NCBI RefSeq assembly: GCF_024580735.1
Contig: NZ_JANIJX010000019.1
Coordinates: 1-64,000, forward strand
DNA length: 64,000 nt
DNA from: Brevibacterium moorei
Lineage (GTDB): Bacteria > Actinomycetota > Actinomycetes > Actinomycetales > Brevibacteriaceae
Reading direction: 5' to 3'
Positions 1-7,263 of the stretch are shown piece after piece. The translations under genes and the position numbers were made by a program. The notes below the pieces were generated by a model. That model did no database searches. It was not told the origin of the DNA and worked only from the letters and a program-made list of their open reading frames with translations. Within the stretch, counting starts at the first letter, position 1. Each line of letters begins with the position of its first letter.

Positions 1-48
1 CCCGCACCGCACCCACGGCTGAGGGCTTCGGCGGGTGCTGAATGCAAA

Positions 49-76
49 GAACCCGATCGCGACGGCGATCGGGTTC
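49..76 (-). terminator. Terminator of the tRNA-Lys pair
   Basis: A perfect 12-bp inverted repeat (arms 49-60 and 65-76, 4-nt loop) lies just downstream of the minus-strand tRNA-Lys genes. On that strand the stem is followed by TCTTTGC, a short T-rich stretch. It is placed correctly for intrinsic termination of the tRNA transcript. Confidence 0.7.
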
Positions 77-87
77 GGAACATCCTG

Positions 88-160
<73 letters not shown>

Positions 161-185
161 GTGGCGGGTCCGAAGACCTGCCTGG

Positions 186-258
<73 letters not shown>

Positions 259-268
259 AACGGATATA

Positions 269-296
269 AATATACACACCCGGAGGTCTGGTGCAA
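269..296 (-). promoter_or_regulatory. Probable promoter of the tRNA-Lys pair
   Basis: On the minus strand a TTGCAC box (291-296) is followed after 16 bp by TATATT (269-274). The surroundings are AT-rich compared with the genome. The predicted start falls a few bases before the first tRNA-Lys. Inferred from box similarity and spacing only. Confidence 0.5.
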
Positions 297-373
297 AATC
301 AAAAGCGGCAAATCCTGCCGTTTGTGGTGTAATACACACGCCGGGGCTTTATCTGCCGCTTCCGAGTCCGGGC

Positions 374-406
374 GGGCGTCCTACGGGCGTCCTACGGGCG
401 TCCTAC
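374..406. repeat. Three tandem 11-bp repeats over a stop codon
   Basis: The unit GGGCGTCCTAC occurs three times exactly (374-384, 385-395, 396-406). On the minus strand each unit carries TAG, and the third unit contains the stop of the GroES-like gene. Because 11 is not a multiple of 3, the three TAGs fall in the three minus-strand frames. The units could be a simple slippage product. Confidence 0.9.
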
Positions 407-759
407 AGGTACATCCCCGTGATCGTTTCCGTCTCCGGTTCCGACACTGCGTGCACATCGCGTTCGCGCAGCAGGGTGTAGGCGGTGGCCTCGAGCTCCA
501 CCTCGGACCGGTCCTCGGGGTCGAACAGGATCTTGTCGCCCAGCTTCACCTGGTGCACATGCGGTCCGACCGCCGCCACCACGCCCCAGGCCAGGCGCTT
601 GCCCACGGCCGCGGTGGCGGGGATGACGATGCCGGCGGAGGACTTGCGCTCGCCGAGTTCGGCATCGGGGGCCACGAGCACGCGGTCGTAGAGCATCCGG
701 ATGGGCAGGTTCGCCGGGGCCTGCGGGTCGCCCGCCGGGTTCGTGGGGTCCTCAGCCAC
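403..759 (-). CDS. GroES-like (Cpn10 family) protein
   Basis: The product is 118 aa. From about residue 20 it matches the Cpn10 fold: DRVLV near the start, SSAGIVIP where the mobile loop sits, a GxVVAVGP-like segment, and KLGDKILFDPEDRSEVEL followed by LLRERDVHAV. It has an N-terminal extension of about 18 Pro/Asn-rich residues, and no groEL lies beside it. The GTG start overlaps the stop of the upstream DUF3618 gene by 8 bp, so the two are translationally coupled. Cpn10 proteins cap the GroEL cage. Whether this one does, or is a specialised paralogue, cannot be told here. A triple 11-bp repeat covers its stop codon. Confidence 0.8.
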   Translation of the reverse strand: MAEDPTNPAGDPQAPANLPIRMLYDRVLVAPDAELGERKSSAGIVIPATAAVGKRLAWGVVAAVGPHVHQVKLGDKILFDPEDRSEVELEATAYTLLRERDVHAVSEPETETITGMYL

Positions 760-1039
760 GGCGCTTGCGCAGCAGGACGAGGCTGGTCACGGCCACCGCT
801 GCCAAGGTCAGTCCGCCGCCCAGGGCCGCGACCTCGGTCTTGAGTGAGCCGTCGGGGTTGATGACGAGGCCCTTGGCGGTCGCCTTGGCCTGCGCGGCCA
901 GGGTCTTCGGGTGCAGCCGGCCGACCAGCTCGTCGACATTGCCCGACAGGCGTGCCGAGCGCAGGCGGATCGATTCGGCCAGCTGGGCCTTGGAAGCGGT
1001 ATCGACGGTCACATCGGAGGTGTAGACGTTCGAGCTCAC
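752..1039 (-). CDS. DUF3618-like small membrane protein
   Basis: The product is 95 aa. The N-terminal half is a soluble helical segment (QLAESIRLRSARLSGNVDELVGRL) typical of DUF3618 proteins of actinobacteria. The C-terminus has one membrane helix (about 68-90, ALGGGLTLAAVAVTSLVLL) ending in RKRRG, which predicts a cytoplasmic C-terminus or tail anchor. The start is GTG with AAGGA upstream. The gene leads a two-gene transcript with the GroES-like gene. Function is not known for the family. Confidence 0.7.
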   Translation of the reverse strand: MSSNVYTSDVTVDTASKAQLAESIRLRSARLSGNVDELVGRLHPKTLAAQAKATAKGLVINPDGSLKTEVAALGGGLTLAAVAVTSLVLLRKRRG

Positions 1040-1162
1040 GGTTGTCCTTAGGGGTTGAGTTGGATATGTCGGATTTCTGCCCCAAGCTTATCCCGTGGCC
1101 GCAGTCGTGGGACAGGTGGCCGGGTAGGGTGAAGGCAGGAGAATCCATAGAAAGGGATGCCG

Positions 1163-1636
1163 ATGCCACGTCTGGAAGTGGGCCAGGAGGCCCCCGATTT
1201 CACCCTGACCGATGCCACGGGCGAGTCCGTGAGCCTGCACGACTACGCGGGACAGCGCGTGGTGGTCTATTTCTATCCGGCCGCGATGACGCCGGGCTGC
1301 ACCACCGAGGCCTGCGATTTCCGCGATTCGCTTTCTGCTCTGCAGGCCGCGGGCGTGCAAGTGCTGGGGATCTCGCCGGACAAGCCGGAGAAGCTGCAGA
1401 AGTTCATCGATAAGGAGGGGCTGAACTTCCCCCTGCTGTCCGATCCGGACAAGTCGATGATGACCGCCTGGGGCGCGTTCGGGGAGAAGAAGAACTACGG
1501 CAAGGTGGTTCAGGGCGTCATCCGGTCCACCGTGGTGGTGGGTGCCGACGGCAAGGTCGAGATCGCCCTGTACAACGTCAAGGCCACCGGTCACGTCGCC
1601 CGGGTGCGCAAGCAGCTGGGGATCGACGCGGCCTGA
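1163..1636 (+). CDS. bcp: Thioredoxin-dependent peroxiredoxin, Bcp/PrxQ type
   Basis: A cytoplasmic peroxidase that reduces H2O2 and organic hydroperoxides using thioredoxin. The product has 157 aa from the chosen start. The motif PGCTTEACDF puts the peroxidatic Cys at 46 and the resolving Cys at 51, the atypical 2-Cys PrxQ arrangement. The rest (FYPAAMTPGC, GISPDKPEKLQKF, FPLLSDPDKSMMTAWGAFGEKKNYGK) is standard for the family. Two in-frame ATGs occur at 1157 and 1163. The GAAAGGG box at about 1150-1156 abuts the first but is 6 nt from the second, so 1163 is preferred. The gene is divergent from the DUF3618/GroES-like pair. Confidence 0.92.
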   Translation: MPRLEVGQEAPDFTLTDATGESVSLHDYAGQRVVVYFYPAAMTPGCTTEACDFRDSLSALQAAGVQVLGISPDKPEKLQKFIDKEGLNFPLLSDPDKSMMTAWGAFGEKKNYGKVVQGVIRSTVVVGADGKVEIALYNVKATGHVARVRKQLGIDAA

Positions 1637-1730
1637 GCCGGTGTGGCTCGGGCCGGTGTGGCTTCGCGCTGCCGTGCTCGGTCCACCGATTTAACGCCTT
1701 CGGTCCTCATGGACTAATCTGGGATGGTTC

Positions 1731-1812
<82 letters not shown>

Positions 1813-1820
1813 CACAGCGA

Positions 1821-1849
1821 AATGGCCTGGCACATGCCAGGCCATTTTT
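1821..1849. terminator. Terminator after tRNA-Leu, probably bidirectional
   Basis: A perfect 12-bp stem (1821-1832 with 1835-1846) with a 2-nt loop is followed by a short T-run. It lies between tRNA-Leu (+) and the convergent surface-protein gene (-), with A residues on the other flank, so it could stop both transcripts. Confidence 0.8.
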
Positions 1850-1865
1850 GTGTGCAGGGCGGGAT

Positions 1866-3419
1866 CTACCGGTTGCGCTGCTTGCGCAGGACCACCAGTA
1901 CCAGCAGCAGGGCCAGCGCGCCCAACGCCAGTAGACCGATGACCGGCAGCACCAGGCGCGGGGCCGAGGCCGCCGAGCCGGCGTTCGGCGCCGGCGTGGA
2001 CTGCGCGGTGGAATCGGGCTGAGCCGTCGAAGCGCTGGGGTCCGGAATGGCATCGGGACCCTCGTCGTCTGTGTGGGGAACGGGGTCGGAATAGTCCCCG
2101 GCCGGGTCAGCTCCCTGTTCGTCTCCGGCCTCGCCGGGCAGGGCACTGGATGCCTCGGGCGACTTATGCGAATTGCCGTTTCCCTCGTTCGGGTCGGGCA
2201 CCCCACCCGTCTGTGCGGGGTCGTCCGGATTCGCTGGCGCCGGATCCTCGCCGGGATTGCTGGCGGGGTCCTCGGGGGTGCTGCTCTCACCGGGGTCGGT
2301 ACCCGGTTCCGTACCCGGCTCGGTGGACGGGTCTGTCGGATGCTCGGAGGGCTCGCCGGACCCGTTGGCCGCACCGTTGTCGTCGGCGCCGGCCTGATCG
2401 GAACCACTCGCGTCCGCCGCACCGCCTGAATCGGCGTTGCCGCCGTCCTCGGCAGAGCCGTCGGAGCCTTCGTCTGCACCGGCATCCGCGTCGCCGCCGT
2501 CGGAGCCACTCCCAGCGTCGGCGCTTCCGTCGGCCCCGGTGTCGGAGGAGCCGTCCGAACCCGCGTTGGAGGAACCGTCCGAGTCGGCGTCATCGCCGCC
2601 GGAGGCATCCCCACCGGCATTCGAATCGCTATCCGAGCCACCGGAGTCGGAGGGCCTGGCGGCATAGGACAGGACGCCGCCACTGAGGCTCAACTTGAAC
2701 GTGTGCGGATTGATCGCCTCGCCCACGGAAGGGCTCTGAGTCGCCGGTCCGGTGGATGGCCGGGCGGCGTAGGGGACGATCCCCGGCAGCTGAGGCGGTG
2801 CCGTGGTGGGGCCGGTCGAGGGAGTCGGACGCACGGAATCAGCGGGCTGGGGGAGCGCCTTCCAGGTGGCCACGGCCTCGCCCGAACGGTCCTCGATGCC
2901 GATCACGGCGCTGGTCGCATTACCCTTCGCGTCCTTGCCGGCCGTGGGAATGGTTCGGCCGTCGAGGGCCTTGGCCGCCTGGGCGGGGGAGGGAACCTGG
3001 CCTGTGGATCCGGATGTGAACTCGAAGGAATAGGCGGAGTCGCCGGTCATCAGATCGAGCAGGGACAGGCAGGCCCGGGGCAGATCGCCGGAGCCCTGGC
3101 ACTCCTGTGGCAGTGGGGCCTCGGTCGGGGTCGCGGAGGCCGAGGGGTCCGGGGACGCGGTGGGCTCCGCGCTGGGGGTCGTGGGTGCGGAAGATGCCGT
3201 GGACGGCGATTCCGCAGGGTCCGTCGGGCTGCCGGGCGCAGTTGCGGTTACAGTCGATTCCGGGGCTGAATTCGCGGTCGGCGAATCGGCCGAAGCGGGC
3301 ACGGTGGCGTACAGCGCGGATCCTACGAGGAGCGCGACTGTGCCGAAGGCCAGCCGGCGCATCGCGTTCCGTACCGTCAAAGGTCGATCCGATCTGCGTG
3401 GGGACAAGGGCAGTTGCAC
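1866..3419 (-). CDS. Secreted, acidic Asp/Ser/Gly-rich surface protein with C-terminal anchor helix
   Basis: The product is 517 aa from a GTG start. A signal peptide core (MRRLAFGTVALLVGSALYA..ASA) begins at residue 20, so an ATG at 3362 is an alternative start. After cleavage comes a Ser/Thr/Pro linker, then a small domain with two Cys (LPQECQGSGDLPRACLSLLDLMTGDSAYSF). A low-complexity region of about 200 residues rich in Asp, Ser, Gly and Ala follows. The C-terminus is one membrane helix ending RKQRNR. No LPXTG motif is seen, so anchoring is by the helix. It follows the propeller protein gene on the same strand after 51 bp and is probably cotranscribed with it. The family is not recognised. 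An exposed stalk-like adhesin or receptor is only a guess. Confidence 0.6.
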   Translation of the reverse strand: MQLPLSPRRSDRPLTVRNAMRRLAFGTVALLVGSALYATVPASADSPTANSAPESTVTATAPGSPTDPAESPSTASSAPTTPSAEPTASPDPSASATPTEAPLPQECQGSGDLPRACLSLLDLMTGDSAYSFEFTSGSTGQVPSPAQAAKALDGRTIPTAGKDAKGNATSAVIGIEDRSGEAVATWKALPQPADSVRPTPSTGPTTAPPQLPGIVPYAARPSTGPATQSPSVGEAINPHTFKLSLSGGVLSYAARPSDSGGSDSDSNAGGDASGGDDADSDGSSNAGSDGSSDTGADGSADAGSGSDGGDADAGADEGSDGSAEDGGNADSGGAADASGSDQAGADDNGAANGSGEPSEHPTDPSTEPGTEPGTDPGESSTPEDPASNPGEDPAPANPDDPAQTGGVPDPNEGNGNSHKSPEASSALPGEAGDEQGADPAGDYSDPVPHTDDEGPDAIPDPSASTAQPDSTAQSTPAPNAGSAASAPRLVLPVIGLLALGALALLLVLVVLRKQRNR

Positions 3420-3470
3420 CCATGGTACCCGGCCGTGCCCCTCACCTCAAAGCACCCGGCGGGCAATTTT

Positions 3471-5228
3471 CTATTCCTTGGGGTAGGCGACGACCGAGCC
3501 GTTGCCCTGGCGCACGATTGCCAACTGCCCGTCATCGGTCACGGCCAGCAGGTTGGTCGTGGTCCGCCAGGCGGTGTCGCCGGATACCAACACGGCCTCG
3601 CCTCCGAGTATGCCGGGTGTCACTGCACCCCTGGGGTCGGACAGGTCCACATGCTGGCCGGTCCCGTCGCGCACCAGTAGGCCGGTACGCATATCGAACA
3701 GGTAGGGGCCGATGACGGCCAGCTGGTGTCCCTGTCCGCGGATCCACTTGGCATCCTGGCCGATCGAATCGGTGCTGGTCGACACGGTGGACTTGATGGC
3801 GCCGGTCTTGGCGTTGTGGACGACCAACTGGACCGCGTGCCCCGAATTCGTGCGGCTGCCGGAATCGCCCCACAGGGTCACGACATTGCCGTAGCCGGCG
3901 GAGATCCACCGGATGATGTGCAGGTCCTTGGCCGGTTGCTCCAGTTTCACATCCGTCTTCTGACCGGTCTGGATATCGGTCAGTTGGAGGGGACCGGCGA
4001 ACTTCGCGCTGATCAGCGAGCTCTCGTCCAGGGCCATGGGTGTGGATCCGATGGCCGGTCGGGGCAGCTTGTCGAGCGTGTGCTCGCCGAAGGTGTAGAG
4101 CGCGTCTCCGCTCTTGATGATGATCGAGGAGCCCGCGGAGCTGATCCGGGCCTTCTTCGGCAGAGAGTACTTCACCGGTTGATTCGAGCCGTCGAACAGG
4201 GCGAAGGCGGTGTCCCCGGTGCGCCAGACCAGCGCGCTCTGCTTGCCGATGCGGGTATCGACGGCGAAGGTGACCGGGTCCTTCACACTGGTCGAATAGC
4301 GCTGTTTGCCAGTGGCGGGGTTGAGGACTCGCAGTGACTTGCCCTCGACGATCAGTACGCCGCGCGAACTGGCGGTCGCCGAGGCCTTGCGCTGGGTTCC
4401 CGCCGACCACTTGGACGTCTTCGAGAAGCCGGGCACGGGCTCCTCGGTGGTTTCCACGTTCAAAGAGGAATACTGCCCCTGGCCGGCGCTGACGCCCTCG
4501 GTGCCGGCGGCATCCGAGCCGGGGCTGCCCACCACCTGCGGGAACAGATAGGCGATCGCGATGACGATGGGCAGGACCAGCAGGACGATACCGGGGATGG
4601 TCAGGGCGTGGCCGCCGATCCGCTGGGCGCGCTTGCGCCGACTCCGGGTCCGTTCGAACTTGGGGCGACTGCCGCGCGGGCGCAGGGGATCGGCCGGGCC
4701 GGAGAACTGTGTGCCCGCAAGGGCTGCGGGGGTGCCGGGTTTCTCCGTGCTCGCGGAGGGCTGGGCCCGGTCGGCTGTCTGGCCATCCGCCGTTATGGCA
4801 TCTGCGCTTGTCTGGGTCGGAAGGTTCGGGGTCGGAGCCGGATCGACGGTGGGGGCAGAGGCCCCGTGTGCCGGGTCCGGGGCGATCGGCTTCCGGTCTG
4901 TTTCCGTCTGGGGAGTCGGTGGGGTGGCGGGCCTGCCCGAAACCTGGGCTGCAGTGGGTTCCGCCGGTGCGGCCGGTGGCTGCGGTGCAGCGGCGGCAGG
5001 GGCGTCTGCTTGAGCGGATGGTGTCAGGCCGCCGGTCTGGTCGATGTCCAGACTGTGCTGGGCGCCAGAGGGCTCGACGATATCGAGTCTGATGCAGACT
5101 GCGTTGGTCCGCCCGAAACCACGCGCCGCATTGAGGGCGGAGGCGAGGTCGGGATGCTGTGTCGTCGTGCCGGCGATGGTCAGTTGCGCCGACTTATCGG
5201 CAGCAACGTGCACATTCGCGCTCAGCAT
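3471..5228 (-). CDS. Membrane-anchored protein with external beta-propeller-like domain
   Basis: The product is 585 aa. The frame is open about 300 bp further upstream, but ATG 5228 has a GAGGT box 8 nt away and begins the compositionally normal part. Order: a small N-terminal domain (about 1-70), a Pro/Ala/Thr-rich linker (about 70-175), a basic stretch (RSRRKRAQR), one membrane helix (HALTIPGIVLLVLPIVIAIAYL), then about 350 external residues of repeated short strands (SSRGVLIVEGKSLRVLNP, GDTAFALFDG, SGDALYTFGEH). These read like a PQQ/WD-type propeller. There is no signal peptide. The basic stretch before the helix predicts N-in/C-out topology. It is first in the pair with the acidic surface protein. 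Role unknown; a binding scaffold is inferred. Confidence 0.6.
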   Translation of the reverse strand: MLSANVHVAADKSAQLTIAGTTTQHPDLASALNAARGFGRTNAVCIRLDIVEPSGAQHSLDIDQTGGLTPSAQADAPAAAAPQPPAAPAEPTAAQVSGRPATPPTPQTETDRKPIAPDPAHGASAPTVDPAPTPNLPTQTSADAITADGQTADRAQPSASTEKPGTPAALAGTQFSGPADPLRPRGSRPKFERTRSRRKRAQRIGGHALTIPGIVLLVLPIVIAIAYLFPQVVGSPGSDAAGTEGVSAGQGQYSSLNVETTEEPVPGFSKTSKWSAGTQRKASATASSRGVLIVEGKSLRVLNPATGKQRYSTSVKDPVTFAVDTRIGKQSALVWRTGDTAFALFDGSNQPVKYSLPKKARISSAGSSIIIKSGDALYTFGEHTLDKLPRPAIGSTPMALDESSLISAKFAGPLQLTDIQTGQKTDVKLEQPAKDLHIIRWISAGYGNVVTLWGDSGSRTNSGHAVQLVVHNAKTGAIKSTVSTSTDSIGQDAKWIRGQGHQLAVIGPYLFDMRTGLLVRDGTGQHVDLSDPRGAVTPGILGGEAVLVSGDTAWRTTTNLLAVTDDGQLAIVRQGNGSVVAYPKE

Positions 5229-5455
5229 CTGGTGGGACCTCGTTCGGCTGGGAAAGGCGGGCGGGCATGGGGCCGGCCCAGGGCAACAGTATCCATGATC
5301 ATACGTGAGCCCGCGGCTGTCATCCTGAAGTGGTGGTTCCCGGGTACCTGCAACACAATCGTTGCGGTTCTCAAGCTTTGACAAGGATGTCGTGACAGAA
5401 ATCGTTACCTCAGGTGTGATCTGCCGCTCATTCCTGCCAGTGGTAGCAGCCCGGT

Positions 5456-5485
5456 TTGCAAATCTCCGATCTGTGCCCCTAAGAT
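5456..5485 (+). promoter_or_regulatory. Probable tRNA-His promoter
   Basis: TTGCAA (5456-5461), an 18-bp spacer and TAAGAT (5480-5485) precede tRNA-His. The rest of the stretch between the propeller gene start (5228) and the tRNA shows no other gene or repeat that I can support. Confidence 0.55.
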
Positions 5486-5513
5486 ATCTCTTGTTGCCCG
5501 CAAGGGCACGATG

Positions 5514-5586
5514 GTGGCTGTAGCTCAGTTGGTAGAGCACCGCGTTGTGGTCGCGGGGGTCGCGGGTTCAAACCCCGTCAGCCACC
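5514..5586 (+). tRNA. tRNA-His (GTG)
   Basis: A 73-nt cloverleaf with acceptor GTGGCTG/CAGCCAC, anticodon GTG in loop TTGTGGT, and T-arm GCGGG-TTCAAAC-CCCGT. The base before position 1 is G (5513), which supplies the G-1 needed by HisRS. No CCA is encoded. Confidence 0.95.
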
Positions 5587-5592
5587 CGGATA

Positions 5593-5636
5593 GAAGATCC
5601 CGTTCCTTCAGATCGCACTGGAGGAACGGGATCTTC
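5593..5636 (+). terminator. Hairpin after tRNA-His
   Basis: A perfect 15-bp stem (5593-5607 with 5622-5636) with a 14-nt loop lies 6 bp after the tRNA. No long T-run follows, so it may need help to terminate or may act as a processing/stability hairpin. Confidence 0.65.
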
Positions 5637-5720
5637 GTCATTCACAGCCGCAGGCAGATCCCAGCGGATGGCCACTGGAATGTGCAGGACCATCACCGCC
5701 GCAGGTGAGATCCTAGGGCT

Positions 5721-7256
5721 ATGAGACGAACCCTCGGTATAGTGCGCCTGATCCTGCGGGAGCGCGCTTGGACCGCACTCATTCCCGTGCTGGCAGCGCT
5801 CGCCGTAGGCCTGCTCATCGCGCTGCTGCTGGTCCCGGCTGCCGCGGCCCGTGGCGATGCGCAGTTCGCGGCCCACGATGCCGAACTCGAACAGCGGGAG
5901 CGGGATCGTGCGGGTGGGCAGGCCCCGGCCGACCATCCGGACTTCACGATCGCCGTGGGCATCGACGATGAGCCGATGGAGATGCCCGCCCTGCAAAGTG
6001 CCATGACCGATCATCTGAGCTTCGCCGAGGAATTCGCCGAGCGCCTCAAGACCGGCGCGGTGGCTGTAGACTTCGCAACGCACGAGCGCGTGATGAGTCC
6101 TGCCAGTGCCCGCGCCCAGGTGGCCGACGGCACCAGTGCGTTGGCCATCGTCTTCCCCAAGGACTTCACCCGCACGCTGCTCGCGGAGATGAACGAGCGG
6201 GGTCTGGCCGGTGCCCATCCGAAGAAGTACCGGGCGAAGGTCGAGGTGCTGGCCGGCCCACAGGCCAGGACCCAGAATGATTTCGTCCTGAACGAATACC
6301 GCACCCAGGTGATGAACCAGGCCCTCGAGTTCAGCCGGGACCAGATCCACACGGAGGCCCAGCGCTGGACGTGCCAGGACAGCAGAACGGCGCAGACGTG
6401 CAAGGCGAGCCCGGCTGCACTGGCCACGGCCTTCGACCAGGCCTTCGCCTTCACCGTGGTCGAGGCCAAGGGCCCGGCGCCACAGGACTATCGGTACGCT
6501 TCGCTGGTAGCGGCCGAATCCACCGGGACCGAGGCCGCGCCCGGCTCTGCTGCAGCGGCCCCGGCGTCCGCAGACCTGCGCGCCTCCCGGCACGTGTACT
6601 CCCTGCACAGTGCCTCCCTGACGGCCATGCCGGTGGCCCTGGCCGCCGCGGCTCTGGTGCTGGGTATTGCGACCTCGATCGTGGTGGACCGGAACGTTGG
6701 AATCGGCATGTGGGGATTCGGGCCCTGGCGCCGCTGGGGCAGACAGCGCCCCCTGTCTCGGACCTCGGTCCTGAGCTCCAAGATGTGGCTGTGCACCGCG
6801 GGCGCTCTGGTGCTCGCACTCGCCGGTGCGCTGTGGGCCGCCGGGGCGGGTGCGGCCGGGGGATTCGGCCCGTTCTTCCCACACGGGGCCACCGAACTCA
6901 TCGCCTGGGCCGCCCGGTTGGCGGTGTTCTTCGTCGCGGGGCTGCTCATCGCCGGGCTGGTCGTCGGGCTGATCGACGTGCTCGGCGGTCTGGCAGGGGG
7001 AGTCGCTACGGCCCTGCTGTCGGTGTGGGTCCTGCTCTCATCCGGCGCCGTCCCGGCCCTGGGTGGGGGCGTCACCGGATCCGGGTGGGTCGGGTCCCTG
7101 GTGGGATCGGTCGCACTGGGATTCTCACCCACGTCCTATCGCGCGGTGGGCATCCCGGGATTCGCGCTGGTCTGCATCGCGCTGATCGTGGTGGGCGCCG
7201 TGGCCCAGACGATTGTGCGGCTCTACGACAGGAAGGTGAGCATCCGGATCGGCTAA
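5721..7256 (+). CDS. Polytopic membrane protein with large external domain (YhgE/ABC-2-like architecture)
   Basis: The product is 511 aa. An N-terminal helix (about 17-40, ALIPVLAALAVGLLIALLLVPAA) is followed by roughly 240 external residues, including SALAIVFPKDFTRTLLAEMNERG. Five hydrophobic segments fill the C-terminal half (starting LTAMPVALAAAALVLGIA). This layout, one helix plus extracytoplasmic domain plus a C-terminal block, is that of YhgE/Pip and ABC-2 permease-like proteins. No ATPase gene is adjacent, so a transport role is not supported. Its stop lies 7 bp from the stop of the convergent glycosyltransferase, with no hairpin between. Confidence 0.55.
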   Translation: MRRTLGIVRLILRERAWTALIPVLAALAVGLLIALLLVPAAAARGDAQFAAHDAELEQRERDRAGGQAPADHPDFTIAVGIDDEPMEMPALQSAMTDHLSFAEEFAERLKTGAVAVDFATHERVMSPASARAQVADGTSALAIVFPKDFTRTLLAEMNERGLAGAHPKKYRAKVEVLAGPQARTQNDFVLNEYRTQVMNQALEFSRDQIHTEAQRWTCQDSRTAQTCKASPAALATAFDQAFAFTVVEAKGPAPQDYRYASLVAAESTGTEAAPGSAAAAPASADLRASRHVYSLHSASLTAMPVALAAAALVLGIATSIVVDRNVGIGMWGFGPWRRWGRQRPLSRTSVLSSKMWLCTAGALVLALAGALWAAGAGAAGGFGPFFPHGATELIAWAARLAVFFVAGLLIAGLVVGLIDVLGGLAGGVATALLSVWVLLSSGAVPALGGGVTGSGWVGSLVGSVALGFSPTSYRAVGIPGFALVCIALIVVGAVAQTIVRLYDRKVSIRIG

Positions 7257-7263
7257 AGCGCCG

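Noticed and set aside
1157-1162. ATG 1157 as the bcp start
   Set aside because: The ribosome binding box GAAAGGG directly abuts it, while ATG 1163 has correct spacing and gives the usual N-terminus.
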